A stretch of DNA of 5,831 bases from CAZHAM01 sp964530415. GTDB taxonomy: Bacteria; Patescibacteriota; WWE3; UBA101185; UBA10185. The stretch is taken from assembly GCA_964530415.1 (NCBI GenBank), contig CAZHAM010000034.1, positions 1-5,831 on the forward strand, read 5' to 3'. Positions 1 to 5,780 of the stretch are shown here, in pieces (within the stretch, counting starts at the first letter, position 1; the number at the start of each line of letters is the position of its first letter). The notes below the pieces were generated by a model. It had not been told where the DNA came from. It did not search any database and was given only the letters and a program-made list of their open reading frames with translations. A program made the position numbers and the translations under genes.

Positions 1-672
1 TTTTGCATATGTGATTAGTTCTCTGTCTACCCCGTTTTTTCCGTCACGCCCGTCATTTGGAATTAAAACTTTTGAGAGTCTTTTAATTTGCTTTAAAATA
101 TCTAGGCCTCTTCTACCCTTTTGTCTCTTTAAATCTTCTTTGCTGTCGCTAATTAAATGAAGTTCGTCTATTACAAACTGCGGAACAATAAATACATTTT
201 CTAAAAAATTTGTTTTTACTAAATCTAAAATTCTTCCGTCTACTAAAACAGATGTGTCTAGAAGTATTCCATGCCTGATTTCTTCTTTTTGAGCGTCGCT
301 TAACTCGTCTGATTTCTTTTTTTGTTTTTCACGGCGCGCGTCCTGAATTCTTTTTGTCTGCTGATCCCAAAATGCCGAAACTATATCGTTAATTGCGTTG
401 TAAATGAGTGTTTCCAAAGCTTCGGTTACGGCTAACAAAAGTTTGGGAACCATAAATAAACCTATTGATGCTGCTAAAAGCGAGATCATAACTTCGGCTA
501 AGTAGTCTACGTTAAAAAGCGGATACTGCTCAAAAAAGGATGTTCTGGAGAAATTAAAACCTACTATAAAAAACACAAGTGCCGACAACGACTTAAACAA
601 CAGTTTTATATGGTTAGGAACTCTTCGTATGGCTTGTGTAAGCGTTTTTGTTCTTTCTGCTGGTACTACCAT
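1..672 (-). CDS. Membrane-anchored PIN-domain protein of the YacL (PIN/TRAM) family, 3' end beyond the window
   Basis: The reading frame is open from an ATG at 672 to the left edge, giving 224 codons with no stop. Residues 24-42 and about 56-84 are hydrophobic and look like two membrane helices. A highly charged linker (about 104-133, rich in Lys, Arg and Glu) follows. Then comes a PIN nuclease-type domain: LLDTSVLVDGRI (D139 as first metal-binding acid), VPQFVIDELHLISDS (E170 as second), the family signature KGRRGLDIL (185-193), and VDRELI (D216 as probable third). The closing T-N-D segment and a C-terminal TRAM RNA-binding domain, expected in this family, would lie outside the window. YacL of Bacillota usually has more membrane segments, so two is a reduced form. 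PIN/TRAM proteins are presumed membrane-associated ribonucleases, but their substrates are poorly known. An in-frame TAG two codons upstream fixes the start near 672. I see no clear Shine-Dalgarno sequence. Its place after clpC-radA matches the Bacillota order. Confidence 0.9.
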   Translation of the reverse strand, partial: MVVPAERTKTLTQAIRRVPNHIKLLFKSLSALVFFIVGFNFSRTSFFEQYPLFNVDYLAEVMISLLAASIGLFMVPKLLLAVTEALETLIYNAINDIVSAFWDQQTKRIQDARREKQKKKSDELSDAQKEEIRHGILLDTSVLVDGRILDLVKTNFLENVFIVPQFVIDELHLISDSKEDLKRQKGRRGLDILKQIKRLSKVLIPNDGRDGKNGVDRELITYAK

Positions 673-751
673 GTTCTATTTAAAATTGATTTAAATTAAT
701 TAAAGCACTTTTTGCTGAGTTTTGCTTGTATTTTCGGTAAAAACTATGGAT
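673..751. other. Intergenic spacer between radA and the PIN-domain gene
   Basis: This 79-base AT-rich spacer has no open frame. On the minus strand it holds a near-direct repeat (AGCAAAACTC followed by AGCAAAAAGT) and a 4-bp hairpin AGCA-aaaag-TGCT followed by TTT. That hairpin is too weak to call a terminator. The stretch next to the PIN gene is almost pure A/T, which may keep its start codon unstructured. No promoter with two recognisable boxes was found, so read-through from radA is the simplest reading. Confidence 0.4.
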
Positions 752-2116
752 TTAATCTGACGCGCGTTTCCCTGCTTGAAGTGACATTGAAAGTGCTTGT
801 GAGATTGATGTAGTTTTTTCGGAACTTATAACGTTAGTGTATCCAAGCTTTTTGGCTTCTTTTATGCGTTTTTCCTGATGAGGAACTTTTCTGATTTCAC
901 CGTTTAAACCGCATTCCCCAAAAAAAGCGGTCTTTTCTTTGATAGGCTGATCCTTTAAAGCGCTTGCTATGGCCGCACAAACTGCCAAATCTACCGCATA
1001 TTCGTTTACTTTAAATCCTCCGGCTACGCTTAGGTAAACATCGTGACTGCTTAAATTTAATCCGCACCTTTTTTCTAAAATAGCAATTAAAACTTGCAGT
1101 CTATTGGCGTTAAAACCGCTGGTTGTTCTTCTTGGGTAGCCAAATGCTGTTTTAACAGTCAAAGCCTGGATTTCAAATAAAATAGGCCTGTAACCTTCCA
1201 TGACTACGGTTACGGCAGAACCTGGAGAGTTTTGCATCCTCTGACCCAAGAATAAATCAGATGGGTTGGATACTTCTTCTAACCCCGTTTCTCTCATTTC
1301 AAAAATCCCTACTTCTGAAACAGGGCCGAATCTGTTTTTTGTGGTACGCAATATCCGGTAAAGATGCTGAGAATCCCCCTCCAGGTATAAAACCGTGTCT
1401 ACTATGTGCTCTAAAATTTTTGGTCCTGCCGCTACTCCTTCTTTAGTGACGTGACCAACTAAAACCATCGGAATGCCTAAATTTTTGGCTAAAGTAGTGA
1501 GGATGAGCGCGCAACCTCGGACTTGTGTCATAGAACCGGCTATGCCCGAAAATTCATCTGAATAGAGAGTTTGAACCGAATCAACAATTATTACTGCGGG
1601 TTTATCTTCAAGGTCAGATTCGATTGCTGTGACAATGTTTAAAACGTCAGTCTCCTGCAACATCTCAAGGTTTTCACCTTTGTACCCCATTCTTAAAACG
1701 CGCAACTTTATTTGGTCGATACTTTCCTCGCCGCAAACATACAAAACTTTGTTTTTAATATGTTTTGCAATTGAAGTTAAAATCGTGCTTTTCCCTATTC
1801 CCGGCTCCCCCGACAACAAAATTGTTTGCCCGGGAACAAAACCTCCGCCTAAAACGCGGTCGAATTCGGATATATTTGTCGAAAATCTTTTTGGAGGGTT
1901 TGAAATTACAGATGCTAAGTTGATTTTTTGAATGTTTGAGACAGATTTACTGTGTTTTGAACCAAAACTTCCGGAACCCAGTTTTTTGCTAATAATTACA
2001 GTTTCGTCTTCCTGAAAAGTGTTCCACTCTCCGCAGCTGGGACACTGACCAAGCCACCTTGCGGATTCAAACGCACAGTTTTTGCATACATAAAAGGTTC
2101 TCTGTTTATTTTGCAT
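752..2116 (-). CDS. radA: DNA repair protein RadA (Sms)
   Basis: RadA is a RecA-like, hexameric, DnaB-like ATPase that helps branch migration and processing of recombination intermediates in the cytoplasm. At 454 residues the gene is full length (E. coli RadA is 460). The N-terminal C4 zinc finger is intact, CxxC at C11/C14 and C25/C28. The ATPase core carries Walker A GEPGIGKST (103-111, K109), Walker B VIIVDS (D179) and the RadA-specific KNRFG motif (260-264). The C-terminal Lon-protease-like domain follows from about 300, with LSVAGGFKVNEYAVDLAV and GECGLNGEIRKV (400-411). It lacks the Lon Ser-Lys catalytic dyad, as is normal for RadA. The gene lies 30 nt after clpC and 79 nt before the PIN gene, all on one strand. 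The start is the ATG at 2116, because the zinc finger begins at residue 11 and nothing upstream resembles the family. No Shine-Dalgarno sequence is visible. Nothing appears broken. Confidence 0.97.
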   Translation of the reverse strand: MQNKQRTFYVCKNCAFESARWLGQCPSCGEWNTFQEDETVIISKKLGSGSFGSKHSKSVSNIQKINLASVISNPPKRFSTNISEFDRVLGGGFVPGQTILLSGEPGIGKSTILTSIAKHIKNKVLYVCGEESIDQIKLRVLRMGYKGENLEMLQETDVLNIVTAIESDLEDKPAVIIVDSVQTLYSDEFSGIAGSMTQVRGCALILTTLAKNLGIPMVLVGHVTKEGVAAGPKILEHIVDTVLYLEGDSQHLYRILRTTKNRFGPVSEVGIFEMRETGLEEVSNPSDLFLGQRMQNSPGSAVTVVMEGYRPILFEIQALTVKTAFGYPRRTTSGFNANRLQVLIAILEKRCGLNLSSHDVYLSVAGGFKVNEYAVDLAVCAAIASALKDQPIKEKTAFFGECGLNGEIRKVPHQEKRIKEAKKLGYTNVISSEKTTSISQALSMSLQAGKRASD

Positions 2117-2146
2117 AGCTATATATTAGACCAATTAGATTAAATC
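2117..2146 (-). promoter_or_regulatory. clpC-radA spacer: no ribosome-binding site, possible -10 box for a leaderless radA start
   Basis: Read on the minus strand, the 30 nt before radA contain no purine-rich Shine-Dalgarno sequence. They do contain TAATATATAG. The hexamer TAATAT lies 6 nt from the radA ATG, the right distance for a -10 box whose transcript would begin at or next to the start codon. The -35 position, 17 nt further upstream, reads ATTAAG, which is poor. A short palindrome, AGATT-A-AATCT, overlaps the clpC stop codon (2137-2147). The observation is direct, but the leaderless-promoter reading is weak inference. A-rich or coupled initiation on a clpC-radA message is the alternative. 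Confidence 0.25.
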
Positions 2147-4462
2147 TTAATGAGATTTACCACGTTTGGGCTGTACTCTTTTTTTCACAACTATCTCGCC
2201 TTTTTTCAAAAACGCGGTCATATCCAAGGGTCGTGATTTGTTTGAAAGCAAAAACTCAGCTAATTTGTCTAATAATTCTTTTTCGATAGTTCTTCTAAGC
2301 GCACGTGCGCCGTACTCCTTTGAATATCCGATTTTTAACAACTTTTCTTTGACTTCTGCAGAGACGGATAGTTCGATACTTTGGTATCTTAAATTTACGT
2401 AGATTTCTTTGATGATCAAGTCTAGTACTCGTTGTTGGTCATTTTGGTTCAGTTGTCGGAATACAATGATCTCGTCAAATCTATTTAGGAGCTCTGCCTT
2501 GAGTATTTTCTTTAGATTGAGCCTTAATCTTTTTTCAAGTTTATCATCTGTCCTATCCTCGTCGGAGAAGCCTATAGTGGCATTATGGATAATCTCCGTA
2601 CCCAGATTAGAGGTGAGGATAATTACCGATTTGGAGAAGTCAAAAGTCGTTCCTCTTGCATCTGTAAGCTCACCTTCTTCGGTAATTTGTAACAAAATGT
2701 TTAAAACATCGGGATGTGCTTTCTCTATCTCATCAAATAGAACAACGCTGTGTGGCCTGCTCTCAATTTTTGTGGTAAGTTCCCCACCCTCACCAAAGCC
2801 AACGTATCCCGGAGGCGCTCCTACAAGCCTAGCTACATTGTGTTTTTCTGAAAAGTCGCTCATATCAAGCCTGATTAATGACTTTTCGCCAAAAAACTCA
2901 TCTGCAAGCACTCGGGCCAATTCGGTTTTACCAACTCCAGTAGGACCGAGAAACAAAAAATTACCCAACGGACGCTTTTTGGACCTTAAACCAAGTTTTG
3001 ATCTAATTAAGCTTTTCGCAACGGTGTCGATAGCATTGTTTTGCCCGATAATACGCTTTTTTATGCGCTCTGAAAGGGATGCCAATTTAGATAAACTTAT
3101 GCTTTCAAGGTCAATCTTAAATTTGGAATCCTCGCTTATTGTGTCAAAAGCATCCTCAATATCTTTGGCGGTAAGTTTTAGGGTAACCGATTGAAATATT
3201 TTTTCTTCTTTTTGTGCAAGCTGTGACTCAACATTACGTAGGTCTAAACGTGATTTTAAAGCCTTATCATAGGCTCCCTTCTCCACGTTATCGTCCATAT
3301 TGCTCAAAAGATCGAAGCTTTTATCCATTAATTTTCGATAACTCTCGGGAACTTTACTCTTTTTCAATATTAAAAATGTGCAGGCCTGATCAAGTAAATC
3401 AATCGCCTTTTGGGGAAATTTTGTATCGCCTGATATAAGTTTAGCTTTGTCGTATACAGTTCTTATGGCTTCAACCGGAATATCTACATTGTGAAACTCA
3501 CCCAAATAAACTGCATTTGCCTCTAATATTTTTATGGTCTCTTTCTCGGTAGGCTCGTTAACCTCTACAATTGTAAAACCCTCTAATAAATGGTCGTTTT
3601 CGGCCGCGATTTTATCGTACAAACTTGTGTTCATGGTTGCTATTAAAGGAATTTCGGCAGATTCCATAGCAGCTTTAAACATAGAGTAAAATACTGGCAT
3701 GGTCATACCGGCCGGAGACGAAACAAACACTCCCTGAAAGTTTTTGACACTCAAGACTATCCGCCCCATGCTTTTTATCTCATCGACAAGATTTGTGAGC
3801 CCAAATTCCAAGCCACCCCGGCTTAATAAATTTGTGATAAAAGCCATTAAATCAAACTCAATGACCTGATAACCTAAAAGAGACGGCGGAACTTCGAGTG
3901 AAATTATATTTTTAGTAAACAAATCAATTAAAGTTCGCTTGCCTACTCCCGGATCCCCCACAAGAAGCACATTTGACGTGGATTTAAGCAAAAGAGCCGA
4001 AACCATTTCCTCGTATTCCCGCTTGTAAATTATATTTCGATCAAGATTTTTGATTATTTTTTGATTTAAACTCTGCGTGAAAGTATCAAGCATCGGAGTC
4101 TTTTTCAATCTGTCGATATTTTTTAAGGTATTTGGAAATAAACTTAGTCTTATCAACTCAAGTTTTACTCTTGTTTGATCTGGAGAATCGATTAACTTGT
4201 ACAGGGCCAGTAAAAGGTGCTCTGTGCCAACATAGGAATGTTCAAACTTAACTGCTTGGTAATATGCTTCTTTTACAAGATCATCGACTATTACTTGCCT
4301 GGTCTTTGAGCTATCCGGAACAGGCAATGTTTGGATAATCCTATTGCCCATTCCCCCGGTTTTAACAATGTTTTCGAGCACAACTGTAGAACTAACTTTT
4401 TTAGTTTTCGGCAGATTGGATATTACAATTTTTGCCCGTTCAGTTAAACGATCAAGAAGCAT
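2147..4462 (-). CDS. clpC: ClpC-type AAA+ unfoldase subunit with a degenerate first ATPase domain
   Basis: This is a Clp/Hsp100 unfoldase expected to thread substrates into the ClpP protease. It has 771 residues, against roughly 810-850 in typical ClpC. The N-domain (1 to about 120) is short; only the part around YVGTEHLLLALY (77-88) is clearly ClpN-like. AAA+ domain 1 (about 140-365) aligns with ClpC but is degenerate. Walker A is GDPGVGKRT (169-177), with Arg where Thr/Ser is expected. Walker B reads IVLSVKNF (235-242), with KN replacing DE. The pore loop is LSRG (213-216) instead of KYRG, and the arginine-finger region is LLEGF (292-296). A short ClpC-like middle segment (about 370-425) follows. 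Domain 2 is intact: Walker A GPTGVGKT (506-513), pore GYVG (552-555), Walker B VVLFDE (D577/E578), sensor 1 N619, arginine finger R661, sensor 2 GAR (718-720). An IGF tripeptide (630-632) sits where ClpC carries its ClpP-docking loop, which argues against ClpB. The gene overlaps the end of rpsA by 11 nt. Confidence 0.94.
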   Translation of the reverse strand: MLLDRLTERAKIVISNLPKTKKVSSTVVLENIVKTGGMGNRIIQTLPVPDSSKTRQVIVDDLVKEAYYQAVKFEHSYVGTEHLLLALYKLIDSPDQTRVKLELIRLSLFPNTLKNIDRLKKTPMLDTFTQSLNQKIIKNLDRNIIYKREYEEMVSALLLKSTSNVLLVGDPGVGKRTLIDLFTKNIISLEVPPSLLGYQVIEFDLMAFITNLLSRGGLEFGLTNLVDEIKSMGRIVLSVKNFQGVFVSSPAGMTMPVFYSMFKAAMESAEIPLIATMNTSLYDKIAAENDHLLEGFTIVEVNEPTEKETIKILEANAVYLGEFHNVDIPVEAIRTVYDKAKLISGDTKFPQKAIDLLDQACTFLILKKSKVPESYRKLMDKSFDLLSNMDDNVEKGAYDKALKSRLDLRNVESQLAQKEEKIFQSVTLKLTAKDIEDAFDTISEDSKFKIDLESISLSKLASLSERIKKRIIGQNNAIDTVAKSLIRSKLGLRSKKRPLGNFLFLGPTGVGKTELARVLADEFFGEKSLIRLDMSDFSEKHNVARLVGAPPGYVGFGEGGELTTKIESRPHSVVLFDEIEKAHPDVLNILLQITEEGELTDARGTTFDFSKSVIILTSNLGTEIIHNATIGFSDEDRTDDKLEKRLRLNLKKILKAELLNRFDEIIVFRQLNQNDQQRVLDLIIKEIYVNLRYQSIELSVSAEVKEKLLKIGYSKEYGARALRRTIEKELLDKLAEFLLSNKSRPLDMTAFLKKGEIVVKKRVQPKRGKSH

Positions 4463-5573
4463 CTTTTTCCTCGCCGGTTCTCATACTTAGGGCTAATTTT
4501 TGATTTTCTCCGTCAACTTGGGTAACTATCGCTTCTACCTCTTCGCCTTCTTTTAAAGGTCTTACAGTTTCGGATACATGAATCAAACCGTCTAAGCCTT
4601 TTTCGATTGTTACAAAAGCCCCAAACGGAACAATTTTATTAACTTTACCTTTAATTTTTGCCCCAACAGGGTATTTTTCCTCAACAGTTTCCCAGGGATT
4701 TGGTGTTAATCTTTTTACACTAAGCGCCAATTTCTTGGTATCTTCGTCTACTCCTAAAACTAAAACTTTAATTGTTTCGCCTACTTTAAAATAGTGGGAC
4801 GGGTGGCTGACTTTTTCCCATGCGATTTCGCTTATATGGACAAGTCCTTCAACACCTTCCAGATCGACAAATACACCAAAAGGCATAATACCTGTGACTA
4901 TTCCTTCGATGGTATCGTTAACCTGAATATTTGAAAGTCTCATTTCTCTGGCTTCACTGCTGTATGAAGAAAGTGCATCTTTTTCAGATAAAACAAATCT
5001 GTTCTTTTCTTTATCAATTTCGATTACTTTTACCTTTAATGTTTTGCCTGAAAGAACTTTTAGAGACTCTTTGAGCTCTGTTTCGCTTCCTGTTGCTGAT
5101 TTTGCCATATCGTTGGCAAAGTGAACTCTATCTAAATGAGAAAGTGGAATAAATCCTCTTAATCCTAAACAATCGCACAATAAACCGCCTTTGTTATATT
5201 CGATAACAACTGCTTCAATAACTGAACCGTCTTTAAATGCATCGTCAGCGTCGGTCCATTTTCTTTCTTTTTCTGCTCTTTTGAGTGATAAAACTATATA
5301 ACCCTGATCGTTTTCAGCCTGAATAACTTTTGCTAAAACTTTATCGCCAGGTTTAAGGGATTTATGGGTATTGTCTGCGTCCATTAATTCTGCGCCCGAG
5401 ATTATACCTTCGGATTTAGCCCCAACATCCACCAAAATCTCTCTGTGGCTAACACTTACTACTAAGCCTTCTATCATTTCGCCTGTTTTAAGCTCATTAA
5501 TTGCTAACCCTTTGGATTGGAGAAGTTTCGACATTGCGTCGCTGTCGTTGCGAATTTTTCTTGCTTTTGACAT
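4452..5573 (-). CDS. rpsA: 30S ribosomal protein S1, four S1 (OB-fold) domains
   Basis: S1 binds mRNA on the 30S subunit and helps initiation on messages with weak ribosome-binding sites. From the ATG at 5573 the protein has 373 residues and four S1 repeats, at about 30-98, 114-198, 216-288 and 302-365. E. coli S1 has six and many other bacteria have four. Domains 3 and 4 carry the canonical RNA-binding surface: MPFGVFVDLEGVEGLVHISE (230-249) and VPFGAFVTIEKGLDGLIHVS (315-334). Domains 1 and 2 are more divergent, as in the ribosome-anchoring repeats of other S1 proteins. In domain 4 the segment between HVSE and the next strand is about nine residues shorter than in domain 3. The frame could extend upstream to a TTG at 5633, but those 20 residues are not S1-like. 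AAGG stands 6 nt before the ATG, so 5573 is preferred. The stop is TGA. An S1-like RNA-binding protein of other function is possible but less likely given four repeats and the neighbouring rRNA. Confidence 0.92.
   Translation of the reverse strand: MSKARKIRNDSDAMSKLLQSKGLAINELKTGEMIEGLVVSVSHREILVDVGAKSEGIISGAELMDADNTHKSLKPGDKVLAKVIQAENDQGYIVLSLKRAEKERKWTDADDAFKDGSVIEAVVIEYNKGGLLCDCLGLRGFIPLSHLDRVHFANDMAKSATGSETELKESLKVLSGKTLKVKVIEIDKEKNRFVLSEKDALSSYSSEAREMRLSNIQVNDTIEGIVTGIMPFGVFVDLEGVEGLVHISEIAWEKVSHPSHYFKVGETIKVLVLGVDEDTKKLALSVKRLTPNPWETVEEKYPVGAKIKGKVNKIVPFGAFVTIEKGLDGLIHVSETVRPLKEGEEVEAIVTQVDGENQKLALSMRTGEEKDAS
4463..4472 (-). promoter_or_regulatory. clpC ribosome-binding site inside the rpsA 3' end
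   Basis: On the minus strand GAGG (4469-4472) lies 6 nt before the clpC ATG at 4462. This site encodes the last residues of rpsA. Its good spacing decides the clpC start, and with the 11-nt overlap it points to translational coupling of clpC to S1. Confidence 0.7.
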
Positions 5574-5579
5574 TATTTG

Positions 5580-5583
5580 CCTT
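5580..5583 (-). promoter_or_regulatory. rpsA ribosome-binding site (AAGG)
   Basis: On the minus strand AAGG precedes the ATG at 5573 with a 6-nt spacer (CAAATA). It is short but correctly placed, and it favours this ATG over the upstream TTG at 5633. Confidence 0.5.
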
Positions 5584-5634
5584 GCAGGTTTTATTGAAAT
5601 ATTTACATTAGAAAACCCCAATAAAATCAACAAA

Positions 5635-5647
5635 AGAAGGGCCTTCT
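5635..5647. repeat. Perfect 6-bp inverted repeat (AGAAGG-G-CCTTCT) in the rpsA leader
   Basis: Two 6-base arms are separated by a single base. The centre is too tight for a full hairpin; in RNA it would open to about four pairs. It could be a small protein-binding dyad or chance. It is followed on the minus strand by TTTT, but the stem is too short for a terminator. Confidence 0.35.
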
Positions 5648-5726
5648 ACTTTTACTACTTAACTAACTAACTGACTTAGAACGTGCAAAACTGTGATTTT
5701 GGGCATTGCATCAAGTTTGCTAGGGG

Positions 5727-5755
5727 ATTATATACGAGTTACTAGAGTTATACAA
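5727..5755 (-). promoter_or_regulatory. Sigma-70-type promoter for rpsA (and probably clpC-radA)
   Basis: On the minus strand TTGTAT (5750-5755) and a perfect TATAAT (5727-5732) are separated by exactly 17 nt. The -35 box keeps the TTG core only. Transcription would start near 5720-5721. The promoter lies about 25-50 nt after the predicted 3' end of 5S rRNA, so rpsA can be transcribed independently of the rRNA operon. There is no extended -10 TG. Confidence 0.65.
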
Positions 5756-5780
5756 GATAAAAATTGGAGTTTGTGAGCAG

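Larger units (their letters stand above)
5574..5720 (-). other. Long 5' leader of rpsA
   Basis: If transcription starts about 7 nt after the -10 box (near 5720), the rpsA message has a leader of about 147 nt, long for so compact a locus. It contains a weak hairpin TGC-CC-AAAA-(6 nt)-TTTT-GCA (5684-5705) and an alternative pairing of TGCAA (5706-5710) with TTGCA (5684-5688). These two share the same 3' arm and exclude each other. It also holds a tetranucleotide run (TAAC three times on the + strand, 5660-5671) and an AGAAGG/CCTTCT dyad (5635-5647). S1 is known to repress its own translation through its leader in E. coli, so a similar role is possible, but nothing here proves it. No known riboswitch class was recognised. 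Confidence 0.45.

Noticed and set aside
1261..1931. Plus-strand open frames of 61 and 100 codons opposite radA
   Set aside because: Both are fully antisense to conserved RadA motifs and have low-complexity hydrophobic or unremarkable translations.
2137..2147. Palindrome AGATT-A-AATCT at the clpC stop as a terminator
   Set aside because: Five A/T-rich pairs with a one-base centre cannot form a stable hairpin, and there is no T-tract after it.
2409..3194. A 261-codon plus-strand open frame opposite clpC
   Set aside because: It lies antisense to the conserved second AAA+ domain of ClpC. Its Ser/Leu/Phe-rich translation matches no family I recognise, and no ribosome-binding site is evident. It is a shadow frame.
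3940..3960. Sequencing or assembly error explaining the lost Walker motifs of ClpC domain 1
   Set aside because: The frame is continuous through the domain, flanking residues align with ClpC, and four separate sites are changed by substitution rather than by frameshift.
4452..4454. TGA as a sense codon (recoded genetic code, as in some CPR groups)
   Set aside because: The TGA falls after a complete fourth S1 domain, and the frame beyond it does not look like protein of this family. No other gene has an internal TGA.
5574..5633. N-terminal extension of S1 from a TTG at 5633
   Set aside because: The 20 extra residues are not S1-like, the start codon is weak, and the ATG at 5573 has AAGG at the proper distance.
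5371..5670. Plus-strand 99-codon frame spanning the rpsA start and leader
   Set aside because: It is antisense to S1 domain 1 and crosses the rpsA start, with no family resemblance.
5756..5780. Rho-independent terminator after 5S rRNA
   Set aside because: There is a run of five T on the minus strand but no GC-rich stem before it.
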